Of a stretch of 64,000 nucleotides of DNA, positions 21,814 through 32,237 are shown piece after piece. The stretch is taken from contig JAHGAU010000018.1 in the NCBI GenBank assembly GCA_019925105.1, forward strand, positions 620,001 to 684,000. The letters run 5' to 3'. Under the pieces are notes generated by a model. It was not told where the DNA came from and did no database searches. It worked only from the letters and a program-made list of their open reading frames with translations. This stretch comes from Niebla homalea (taxonomy: Eukaryota; Ascomycota; Lecanoromycetes; Lecanorales; Ramalinaceae). The stretch's first letter is position 1. Each line of letters starts with the position of its first letter. Made by a program: the position numbers and the translations under genes.

Positions 21814-23600
21814 ATATTTATTAATATTTTAAATATTAAAATTATAAATACATTATTATAAGGTACCTTAATATTATAAAATATATAGTTTATATTAAAA
21901 GTTATAATATTTATAAGTATATAAAGTTAATAATTAAGAGGCTTATAAAGGGCGAATTTAAATACGCTGTATATAATAAAAAAAATACTTAATATAACAT
22001 TCTAAATATATAATAAGAGTTAAAGAAATTAAACGTAAGGAAACCCGGATAACCGTAAAAATGCAACGGTATAATACGTATAAAACTAGTTTAACGGGTT
22101 AATTAAAAATAGTTTTAAAACGCGAACTTAATTAATTAAATAATAAAAAGTAAATAATAATAACGGATAAAATAAAAAAAAAGAAACTCTTTATAATCTT
22201 AACCTTAAAAGCTGGCCGTTTTACGTTTTTAATAATAATCGGGAAGGTATTAAGTTAGAAAATATTCGGCTTTAATAAAAAGTCCGTAATTTAAACGGAT
22301 ATAAATAAAAAAGCTTTTATAAAAATTAATATATAATATATTAACGCTTTTAAAAGTAATATAATATAATATTTATAATAAGGGAATTAAAGTAATAATA
22401 TTAATATTTAAGTTTAAAGAAATTAAAAATATTAATATTATAATAATATAGGAATTACCGTATAACTTATATATATATTTATTTATTAACTTAAAAAAAA
22501 AAAGGTTTTACTTAGCCTTTAAAAGGGATAAGATAATTAAAATATATTTCTTTATAAATAAATAACTTAATATAAATAGTTAAGATATTATTTATTATAA
22601 TAAAAACCTTTATATATTCCGTATTATAAAGGAAAAAAAAAAAACTTAAAGGGCAACCTTAATATTTATAATATATATAACCCGCCATTAATTAATAAAG
22701 AAAGATTATTTATGATATTATTATTTAAAAAGTCTTAATTACCTTAAGTAAATATATATTATTTAAAGACTTTAACTTATATTATTATATATAAAATAAG
22801 GAAGGGTATATAATAAATTATATTAAATCGGACGATATATTAATAGTTACCGCTTAAATTAACCTTTTATTATTAATATTATAAAAGATTATTATATAAA
22901 AAAGTTATAAATTTAAAATAATAATTAATTTAATTTTTAATATAAAAAAGGTTATTAACGCGGTTATAACGTATAAGCCATAAAAAGACTTAAAATATAA
23001 TTCAGATTATATACCGATATAGATAACTTTAGATTAAACCGTTAATACGACCTTATTACCACCGGTAAAAAAAACGTAGAAAACGGTTAAGGTAATAAAG
23101 GTTTATATAAAAGCGGAGGAAACGGTAATGTAATTTATAAACCTCTTTTAATTAAACAATAAAAACCGGATTAACTTCTTTATAAAGTAAATAATAAAGG
23201 TATTAAATAAAGTAATTAATAAGATAATCCCGATAATAAAGTTTTCTTAAAGAGTTAAAACTTATTAAAATAAAGGGTATATAATTACGATTATAAAAAT
23301 AAAAAGATTAATAAAATAAACTTTTAAATATAAAAATTAAAAAATACTTAATTAATTAAAAATTACTTAAAAAGAAAAAAAGAAGACTATTAAGAAAGTT
23401 AAATAAATATATTTTCGGTTTATAATATATAACTTAACGGTTTTATTTTATAATATTTAGAAGTTAATAAAATATAATAAAAAGCGGAATAAAAAATTAA
23501 AGCTTATACTTAAATTCCCGCTTTTTAAAAGACCCGATAATATATTAATTAATACCTTTAACGGTAAGATTAAAGCCTTTAAAGGAGCATTTTTCTTTTT
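21814..23600 (+). pseudogene. LINE ORF2 5' region (endonuclease part), unreadable
   Basis: This lies between ORF1 and the RT of LINE copy 3, where Tad1-like elements carry the end of ORF1 and an apurinic/apyrimidinic-type endonuclease. The sequence is saturated with TpA and no endonuclease motif can be placed with confidence. Assignment is by position only. Confidence 0.4.
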
Positions 23601-23684
23601 TCCGTTAAAGGTTAATTTAAACGATATTAACGGCGTTATATACTTTGATCTTATATTAATAAATAAAATAATAATATAAGATAT

Positions 23685-24310
23685 AATAACCAGAGCAATT
23701 AATAAATTAAAGAAAAATAAAGCCCCGGGACCAAATAGGATCCTTAATAGATTCTTATTAATAATAATATTACCGTTTAAAAGGGTTTTTACTTACCTTT
23801 TTTAAGTATATTTTAACGTTAATTATTACTTACGTAAATTTAAGGAGGCGAAAACAATTATCCTTAAGAAGCTTATTAAGCCGGATTACTTTAAAATAAA
23901 ATCTTATAGACCTATTATACTCCTTTATATATTAAGGAAGGCCTTAAAAACGGTAATAATAAAGATCCTTAATAACTATATAAAAAACTATGGACTTCTC
24001 CTTAACCAATAAATAGGAATAAAGAGAAATTGGTTAATAAAAATAACCCTTAAAGGATTAATTAACGGCGTATATACGGTATAAGGTTATAAGAAAAGAT
24101 ATATTATAAATCTTCTTTTTTTTAATATTATAAGTATTTTTAATAAGGTAAATTATTAAAAATTATTATATAACTTAAGGAAAAAGGGGATATTATTTTT
24201 CTTAATTAAGTAAATAAGGAGTTTATTAAGTAATTAAATTATATTAATTAACCTAAGATAATATAAAGAGTTATATTATAAAAGGCCTAGATTATTTATT
24301 AAGCCGTAAT
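23685..24310 (+). pseudogene. LINE reverse transcriptase, copy 3, catalytic box deleted
   Basis: The frame reads AINKLKKNKAPGPNRILNRF, later TIILKKLIKPDYF, KSYRPIILLYILRKALKTV, NYGLLLNQ and a NLRKKGI-like motif. These are the ordered motifs 1-4 of Tad1/I-type non-LTR RTs (KAPGPDG, KSYRPI.LL, G...G.S). The frame then passes directly into a KPTITYG-like downstream segment at ~24330. The part with F-A/V-D-D present in the copy at 41935 is missing, an internal deletion of roughly 450 bp. Stops come mainly from RIPed Gln and Trp codons. Confidence 0.8.
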
Positions 24311-25007
24311 AAAGTTAACTACAATATACATTATAGCCATTTAATATATATTTAAGGGTACTTTAAGATATAGGAAAAAGCTTATCCAGATATTATAGAA
24401 AGTTTAGAATTAGTATTTAAGAATAATTAATAATACTTATAAAGTAATCCTTATCCCGGTATTAAAGTTAAGGTTTTTATACCGTTAATTAAAATCTTAT
24501 TAAAATAAATAATCGCTTAAGTAAGGTTAAAAAATATATATATTTAATTATAATAATAAGAAACGGGCGGATCCGTTAGAATCTTAATAAGTTTTAAGTT
24601 AAAAAGAATAAATTAAAGATATTTATCCTTTTTCTTATTAAGATAAAGTAAGAATAAATTAAAAAAGAAATTAACTTTACCGGTATCCCGGAGGTTAATT
24701 TAAACGTATATAAACTTTTATTAAACGTAAAAAAGACCGAGATTAAAGGGATTTAAAGAGTAAAGGCTATAACGATTATTTTATAGGTTATAATAAAATA
24801 AATTAAATATTAACGGAGGTATAAAGTCTTTATACTTTAAGGTTATTGCTATTTAACTTTTAATAATAAAAAGATTATTAATAAGTATTTCCGTTATTAT
24901 AATATTATAAAGAAAAATAATAATATATTAATAATTTAATTCCGGATAAATAAAAATAAATTAACTTACTTTTTATTTATTATATATACCGGAAATCGGA
25001 TAAATAC

Positions 25008-25020
25008 CGGATATAAATAT
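25008..25020. repeat. TSD of the nested 660-bp element, left
   Basis: CGGATATAAATAT, repeated exactly at 25681-25693. Confidence 0.85.
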
Positions 25021-25680
25021 TGATTGATTAATTGATTTATTTATATACGAGTCTAGCTACTTTAAGCTAATTTCGGCATTCTATAATACTGGTGGCTAAA
25101 TTATGGTTATCTTAATATTTATACTTATTTTAAACTTATTACTTTAATTTTAAAAAGGAAGAAAAAACTATAATTAACTAATTTAACCTTAATTTACCTT
25201 AAACATTAACTTAATTTAAATAAAAACCTTTCTTCCGTAATTATTTACCTTAATATTACGACCGAGTTTTTATATTAATCCAATTAAAATTAATAATTAC
25301 CTTAAATCCTTAATTTATTATTTCCGTTAAAAATCCTTTATTTTTTAACGTTATAATCCGCAATAAGAATTTAATAATAATATTAAGTTTAATCGGAAAA
25401 AAGTAGCCTTGATTATATAATTTTATTTCTTTTAATATTTAAACTTTATTTTAAGTACTTTATTACGTAGCTTTTCGGATTAACCTTATTCGATCTTAAC
25501 TTTAACTTTTTAACGTTAAATCCCCGTAATTTTTTTTTACCGGCCCTATATAACAATTAGGTTTATTTAGGGTTAACTACGGGTACCGGCGAATCGTCGG
25601 ATATTTATTATTGTTTTATCCATATTAATTACGTGACTTGCCGGATAGGGTTTAGGGGCTCTTGGCGAAATCGTCCCCCA
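25021..25680 (-). mobile_element. short LINE-like or SINE-like element with 13-bp TSD
   Basis: A 660-bp insertion in LINE copy 3 bounded by a perfect 13-bp TSD. It has a (TGAT)n tail at the left (minus-strand 3' end), like the LINEs. The adjoining 3' block (TATATACGAGTCTAGCTACT) is related to but distinct from the standard LINE 3' block. The minus-strand 5' end (25560-25680) keeps normal composition and includes GGGGACGATTTCGCCAAGAG and an ATG near 25623. Either it is a 5'-truncated copy of a second LINE family, or a non-autonomous element using the LINE tail. Confidence 0.7.
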
Positions 25681-26450
25681 CGGATATAAATATAAATAAA
25701 GAAAGTAAAACGTTATATACATTTTTATCTTTTATCCCTTATTTACGGAGTTAAATTAAGATTTATCGTAAAAGTTAATACTTATAATTACCGTTAAATA
25801 TTATTTATAAAGCGAAATATCCGGGTAGCCGTTAAATTTATAATATTTATCAGATTATTATTATAGTTTAATTTCGCTATAAAAATAAATAAGGTTATTA
25901 AAGACCTTACGGAAAAGGCCCGTTACCGATTAAGGAAGAAAAAGAGAAACGGAAACCGGTTACGCCAATTATATAAATCAGAAAGCATCTTTTATAGCCG
26001 TAAGGATATAATAGTAAACGCTTATTAAAAGTTTTTAAAAAATTAATAATAATAATAATATTAAAAAATATATATTAAGCGCGTAAATATTAATAAAGAT
26101 ATTTAAAGGCGTTATATAAAGTTAAGGCAATATAAACGTATAAAGGAATAAAAGAATAATAAGTTTAAAAATAGCCTTTATAAGGATATAATTATAATAT
26201 TATGGATTTTCTTAAGAGCATTAAAATATAAAAAGTATACAAATAAATTATTATTCTTTAAACGGCCGTTAATATCCTTTACCTTAAGGGATAGAAGGTA
26301 AAGGCCTGGTAGACGCCGGCTTTTTGCTTTAACGTTATAAGTATCAGGTTTTTTATGGTTATTAACAAGGTTAAAAGGCCGCGTATTAAGGAATGCCGGA
26401 ATTAGTTTAGTTAGATCCGTAGTATAAATCAATCAATCAATTAATTAATC

Positions 26451-26464
26451 AAATTAATCGCATA
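26451..26464. repeat. TSD of LINE copy 3, right
   Basis: AAATTAATCGCATA, matching 19277-19290 except for C/T and the last base. Confidence 0.65.
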
Positions 26465-27320
26465 TTTATCTCCTATTAAAAGATCGAATTAACCGTTAAA
26501 TAAAAAGGTTTTAAATAAGTTAAGGAATTACGTAATAAGCTTAACTATTATTATACGGTTTTCCTGCGGTTATTAACCGTTACTCGTTTAAAAATCTTAT
26601 AGTAAGGTAATATAAAGGTTTTTATTCTTATTAAATTTAAGTATATAATAATAAATAATAATAATTGAATAATTACCGTATTAAAGTAAATAATCGACCT
26701 AGGCCGTAACTTAATATACGTATCCTTATCGTACCTTAATCGTTATTAATATAATTTTAATTTATTCTTAAACCGTTTAAGCTTTTAAATCTTAATATTA
26801 AGTTCGAACGCTTAATAATAAATAATCCACTTTATATTAATATTATAAATAATATATAGTTTAATTAAGTAACTATGCTTATAACGCCGCCTCCGTTCCG
26901 TACTTTTATTGTACTTATACTTATTAAAGACTTTTTATTATTAACGCCCTTTATATTATTAAGTCATATCCGTTATTTTTTATTTATACTATAAAATAGC
27001 TTTTTCGGATCGGCTTTAAAATATAAATAAAGTTATACCGACGTAAATATAAATTTATAATTAAAATATATTGCGATATTTAAAAAAAATATTACCCGTT
27101 AAGTAAAGCGTAACTTTTATTTTTAAGTATTATAATATAAATTCCGTATTGAATATAAAGTTAAATACATAACGTAAAATAAAGGACTCGTTAAAGAGTA
27201 ATATATATAAAGAAGATAATAAGTTCTTAAGTATAGGATAGTAATTATAGGTAAATAAATTACTTATATTTAACTATATATATATACCTTAGGGGAAATT
27301 ATAAGTTTCTAAACGTACCA
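26465..27320. other. AT-rich non-coding stretch
   Basis: About 850 bp with no open frame and no match to the other elements in the window. Isolated normal-composition patches (for example 26550-26590) are too short to interpret. Confidence 0.5.
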
Positions 27321-27364
27321 TTAACTGGTAGTTAAAGTCACTTGTATTCTAAAGACCAGTTGAT

Positions 27365-27520
27365 ATTACGTTGATTTAACGTTAAAATAACGTTAAATTA
27401 ACGTTTAAGAATTAGCGGCTTTAAAGTAAGATTAGATTGAACGTAGAATTAAAGTAGCTTTAAAATTACATTAACTCCGCGTCAACTTAACGTTAACTTT
27501 ACGTTAAAGTAACTCTTAAA
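27365..27520. repeat. cluster of CGTTAA/TTAACG motifs
   Basis: ACGTTAA or TTAACGT occurs about ten times within 160 bp (for example TTTAACGTTAAAATAACGTT), making many short palindromes. Spacing is irregular. It could be decayed tandem repeat DNA. Confidence 0.5.
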
Positions 27521-27839
27521 AATCTCTAATATCCAAAGATAACCCGGCTGGGGGGCCTTTAAGTTATAGGGGTAAGGAGCCTAGGAGAAGGAAGGTTAAT
27601 AAGGAGTAAAGTATTTATAATGTATTTACTTAAAGACTATTAAATACCTAATAATTTTACTTCCCGTATAACCTAAGCGGTAAGCGGGAGAATACTGTTA
27701 TTATTCAGATTTAATAAGGTAGTAAGGTTTTACGGTACTTGGCCAGGCCTGGGGTGAATAGGGCGAAGGCTTGAAAAGGCACTTTTAAAGCCAATTTTAA
27801 GGGTGTTTATTAAATTTGCCGTTATAATATTCTTAATAA

Positions 27840-28165
27840 TTTTTCTGATTTTTAATATCGTAATTTTAAAGGTACCTATAAAGGAATTAAATTTAATATC
27901 GCAATCTTAATAACTTTTCGTATCGCAATTTTAAGGATATTAAATACTAAATCTTAAGTTATAGTTAAATCTTAATATTATAGGTTTATATTTTAATATC
28001 GTTATTTTAATAACTTTAATATCGCAATTTTAAAAATGCCCGTTTATATTATAATACTGAAAGTTTTAAAGCTTAAGGCCCGCTTAATATTGAATTTTAA
28101 CGTCGCAATCTTAAGGGAGCTAAATTTTAAATTACCTTATAATATTGCAATATTGAAATTACCTT
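27840..28165. repeat. degenerate repeats of TTAATATCGCAATTTTAA
   Basis: At least seven related units lie near 27850, 27893, 27918, 27992, 28014, 28094 and 28135, with variable spacing of 20-80 bp and transition differences. The 70-codon open frame at 28036-28248 (+) runs through these units and is probably a by-product. Confidence 0.6.
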
Positions 28166-28484
28166 ATATAAATAATATGCTTACCTTATACGTATTATAT
28201 GAAAGCTATAGTATCCTAAGTTATATAGATCGATACGATAATATATAAAAGTCATATATCTCGGGACTTACGTTAATGCTCTTATTTAAAATACTTAGTT
28301 AAGGCTCCCTTTTAGGGCCCGTAGTTAAAGGGCTCCGGGGATACCATAAGGTCTTAAAGATAAAGTACGCTAGGAGGTATATAAGTAAAATTATAATAAT
28401 ATTATGAACAATACCGGTATCTATATACGAGAATATTAGATTCAGAGATTTAAAGGTAATAAGATTAAGTCGCAGTTATATAGG

Positions 28485-28520
28485 GTAAGTAGCGTAAGCA
28501 GCGTAAATAGCGTAAGCAGC
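28485..28520. repeat. 9-bp tandem repeat, four units
   Basis: GTAAGTAGC, GTAAGCAGC, GTAAATAGC and GTAAGCAGC in a row, followed by a decayed ATAAGTAAA. Units differ by C/T or G/A only. Confidence 0.8.
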
Positions 28521-28559
28521 ATAAGTAAATAAAGTAAGGCTATTATTAAAATACCTTAA

Positions 28560-29659
28560 TTTCGGAGGATAGAAAATATAAGTCTTATATCTTATATACT
28601 AGTTACTTATATAGGGGTATCATATTTATAATAATTAATAACCAAGAATTAAATTACTTATTACGCTATATAATAAATATACTATTATTTAAATTATTAA
28701 TTATAACTTATTAATGAAAGCTATTATATTAAATATAAATTACGCCTTACTTTTTATCCTCCGATAATAATACCTTTTCCTCTATAGATAAGATATAAAT
28801 AATAGGTTAAAATTTTTTCCCTTTATTAGAATATTATATAAATAGCCTTATATTAAGTTTATTCTTTTATATTAATAATATCTCCTTCTCGAGATTTTTT
28901 ATTTTATAATTTATTTAATTTAAAAACCTTACCGTTTCTTTAAGTTAATAATAAAGTTAAAGAAAGGTTTTAATAATAAACTTTAAATTTTATGCTTTAT
29001 TTCTTATTTCCTTTATAATAATATAAAGTACTTTCGCTTTCTTATCTTCCTTTATAATAGTATAAACTTCCCGTACTTTCTTATTCTTTAATTATAACCT
29101 TTTCCGCTTTATATTTTCTTTAATTTTTAAGTTTAATAATTAAGTATAAAAAGGGTTATTATTAAGTTTTAAGATTCTTAACTTCTTATTATATTTCCTA
29201 TTCTTTATAGTTACTTAAACGAATATATCCGTAATAATATAAATAAAATTTAAGGTATTTAATATATTTTCGATTTAAATTAATAAGTATTCTTTAGAAT
29301 ATAAGGATTTTACGGAGCGTTTTAAGTTTATATTTTAATGAATATATAATTTAACGCGTACCGTTAAATTATGTTAAAGTTTTAAATGAAAATAAATATA
29401 CTTAAATATAAATATATTACTTATAATTAATACTTACGGTAAAAATAAAGTAAATAACGTTAATCGTAAATTATTTTATTTATATTAATGATTTTATAGG
29501 TAAAGTCGAAGACGGACTTAAATCGCAATATAAACAACTTTAATTTTAATACGAATATTAAGTAATTAATTAATATATAAGTACGTAATTCGTTATCCTT
29601 TATTAACTTTATAATCTTTTTAATATATCTTTTTTACTTTCTTAATTATAATTATTTAA
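28560..29659 (-). other. AT-rich stretch, possible decayed transposase C-terminus
   Basis: The minus strand from about 29200 to 28900 is purine-rich and gives a Lys/Arg/Glu-rich string (KIKENIKRKRL, then KEDKKAKVLYIIIKEIRNKA). This resembles the basic tail of pogo/Fot1-type transposases. No DDE motif can be placed, so the assignment is weak. The LINE at 29672 is inserted at its right edge. Confidence 0.25.
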
Positions 29660-29671
29660 AAAGTATATTAT
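29660..29671. repeat. TSD of LINE copy 4, left
   Basis: AAAGTATATTAT, repeated exactly at 32226-32237. Confidence 0.8.
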
Positions 29672-32225
29672 TAATTGATTGATTGATTTATACTACGGAT
29701 CTAGTTAAGCTAATTCCGGCGTTCCTTAATACTCGGCTATTTAGCCTTATTGGTAACCGCAAAAACCCGATATCCATAACGTTAGGAATAAAAATCGGTA
29801 TCCACCCAGCCTTTACTTTTATCTTAAGGGCTAAAAGTATTTACGGCCGTTTAAAAAATAAGAATTTATTTATATGCCTTTTCTAAGAAAACCTATAATA
29901 TTATAACTGAATCCACTTAAGGGTTACCCTTAAACCTATTATTCTTCCGTTACCTTATAGGTTTATTTAATGTTAAAATTTTAAAATTCCGATTATACTA
30001 TTAAATATCTTTATTAATATATATATTATTATTACCTTATTTATACGACTTTATTAACCGATATAATATCGTTTTATACCGCTCCGGTATTTATAGTCCT
30101 TTTAACCCTTTATTAAGTATAGTTTTTCCGCCGCTACTTTTTACTTTTAAGTCGGCGGCGAAGTTTTTTAATTAAATTTTTAATTATTTTATTTATTTTT
30201 TTAATCAAGCTAAATTATAATAATAAACTTATAATTATTATAAATTTAACGGCCGCTTTAATACCCTTTTTATTAATAAATATTTAACGATAATTATTAA
30301 TTTTTACCTTTTTAATTAATCTTAATTTAAGCTCCTTAAATAATAAATAAAAGATTAATATATATACGGTATCCTGCTTTTATTATTTATATTTATAATT
30401 AACGTTAATCCGGTTACCAGTATATATAATTGAGAAAAAATAGATTAAGCCGTTTTTATTTATCCGGAATTAAATTTTTAATATATTATTATTTTTCTTT
30501 ATAATCCCGTAACGCCAGAAATATTTATTAATAATCTTATCGTTATTTAAAGCCGGATATTATTGCCCTTTAAGGATTAATTCTTTATATTTACGTTAAC
30601 GCTTTATTTATTTTTTTATAATCTATAGGATAATTACCGTTAATTTTACTTTTATAGTTTTCTTTTTTTTTTTACCGTTTTCACTTTAAGTAAAAGTTTA
30701 TATATTCTTACGTTAACTTCTTAAAAATAAATTAGGTCGACCTTTTTTTTAACTTATTTTAATTTAATTTCCGTAAGGAGAATAAATACCGTTTCTCCGC
30801 GCCTTTTTATTTAAGGTTTTTATAATTTTAACGAATATATTTATTTCCTATTAATATAATTAAGTTTATACCCTTTTTAAGCCTTGCTTAAGCGATTATT
30901 TAATTTAAGGCCAGTTTTATTAATAATATAAAAACCTTAAATTCTAATACCGGGACAGAAGTTATTTTATATACTTTATTTATTATTTTTAAATATCAGT
31001 TTTAAACCTTTTATAACTACCGGACGGGCTTTTTCTTATATTTAAGTATACCCTTAAGTATATATTAAATAACTGCTACGTACGTTATTATAAGCTTTAT
31101 AACCGTTTAATAAACGGTTTTAACCTTTATAAAGTAACTTTTTACGTTAATATTATAAGGTAAATAAAACCTTTTTCTTATAAAATTATTTTCTTTTAAA
31201 CTTTTCTTATATAATTTTTTTAATCTAATTTCTTATTAACCTATAAGTTAAGTACCTTAATATTAATTTCCGGTTTTATTGTTATATTATTTAAGTCTAT
31301 TATAATTATTATATTATATAACTTTAAGCTCCTTATTATATAAATGAATTTATATTTATACGAGGCGAATTAAGCTTTATATATTTTTATTTATTATAAA
31401 TAAACTTTATAAGTCTATTTTAATTTTAAATAATTTATATAAGTAAACGTATTATAAATTAAAAGGTAAATATCGTTAATAAAGCTTTTTATTTAAACCT
31501 TTTATTTTAACTTTATTAAGTCTTTAATAAGTAAGTTATTAAAGAATAAAAATAAAATTAAGGAGATAAATAAGCTTTAAGGAATTTTTATTATTACGGG
31601 CTTTATTATATTTATCTTTTATCCTAGGTTAATTAACATTACTTAATTACTTAAGAAACTCTTTATTTAATTTATGAAAAAGGTAAAACCCCTTTTTCCG
31701 TAAATTATATAATAACCTTTAATAGTTTATTTTATCGAATATCCTTATAATATTTAAGAAAAAAAGATTTACGACGTATTTTTTCTTATAGTTTTATACT
31801 ATATATACGCTATTAATTAAGCTTTTAAGAGTTATTTCCGTCGACCGTTTTTTTCTTATTTTTATTTATTAATTAAGGAGTAACTTATATTCTTCTATAT
31901 AGTTATTTAAGATCTTTATAATTACCGTTTTTAAAGTCTTCCTTAACGTATAAAGGAATATTATAGGTCTATATAATTTTACCTCTGAGTAATTTAACTT
32001 AATCGGCTTTTTAAGGATGATCGTCTTAACCTCCTTAAATCTACGGGGGTAATATCCTATATCGAGGCAGGCTTAAAATAGGTAAGTAAAGACCTCTCTA
32101 AATAACGACGTTACTATAGATAGGAACCTGTTTGGTATGCCATTGGGTCCGGGGGCCTTGTCCTTCTTCGGCCTATTGATCGCCTTGGTTACCATCTCCT
32201 GGGTTACCACCTTACTTACTATCAC
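29672..32225 (-). mobile_element. 5'-truncated Tad1-like LINE, copy 4
   Basis: Minus-strand LINE of 2554 bp with an exact 12-bp TSD. The left end has the tail TTGATTGATTGATTTATACT and the shared 3' block. The right (5' truncated) end lies inside the RT, just upstream of the KAPGPNG motif, and about 31980-32225 is un-RIPed. The rest is RIPed. The 67-codon plus-strand frame at 29683-29886 is antisense to the 3' end and recurs in copy 3 (26178-26432, minus), so it is a shadow. Confidence 0.9.
31975..32225 (-). pseudogene. LINE reverse transcriptase N-terminal fragment, un-RIPed
   Basis: The minus strand reads VVTQEMVTKAINRPKKDKAP followed by GPNGIPNRFL, then a segment containing FTYLF-stop-ACLDIGYYP, RRFKEVKTIILKKPIK and YRPII. 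These are the first motifs of a Tad1-like RT in order. Only one or two stops interrupt it. It is the best-preserved coding stretch of the LINE family in the window and could serve to identify the family. The downstream RT is RIPed. Confidence 0.8.
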
Positions 32226-32237
32226 AAAGTATATTAT
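32226..32237. repeat. TSD of LINE copy 4, right
   Basis: AAAGTATATTAT, identical to 29660-29671. Confidence 0.8.

Larger units (their letters stand above)
19291..26450 (+). mobile_element. near full-length Tad1-like LINE, copy 3, RIPed and twice interrupted
   Basis: This plus-strand non-LTR element starts with about 30 bp of leader and an ORF1 start at 19319. It ends in the shared 3' block and the tail AATCAATCAATCAATTAATT at 26428-26450. TRIM-2 (20684-21808) and a short LINE-like element (25021-25680) sit inside it. Removing them leaves about 5.3-5.4 kb, the size of copy 2. RT is readable at 23690-24310, but the segment with the catalytic F-A/V-D-D box is deleted near 24310-24340. The ORF1 initiator is ATA instead of ATG. 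The copy is inactive. Confidence 0.85.

Noticed and set aside
26178..26432. 84-codon minus-strand open frame
   Set aside because: It is antisense to the 3' end of LINE copy 3. The same frame appears antisense to other LINE 3' ends, and there is no sign of selection.
28036..28248. 70-codon plus-strand open frame
   Set aside because: It runs through degenerate TATCGCAATTTTAA repeats and has no recognisable motif.
29683..29886. 67-codon plus-strand open frame
   Set aside because: It is antisense to the 3' end of LINE copy 4 and homologous to the shadow frame at 26178-26432.
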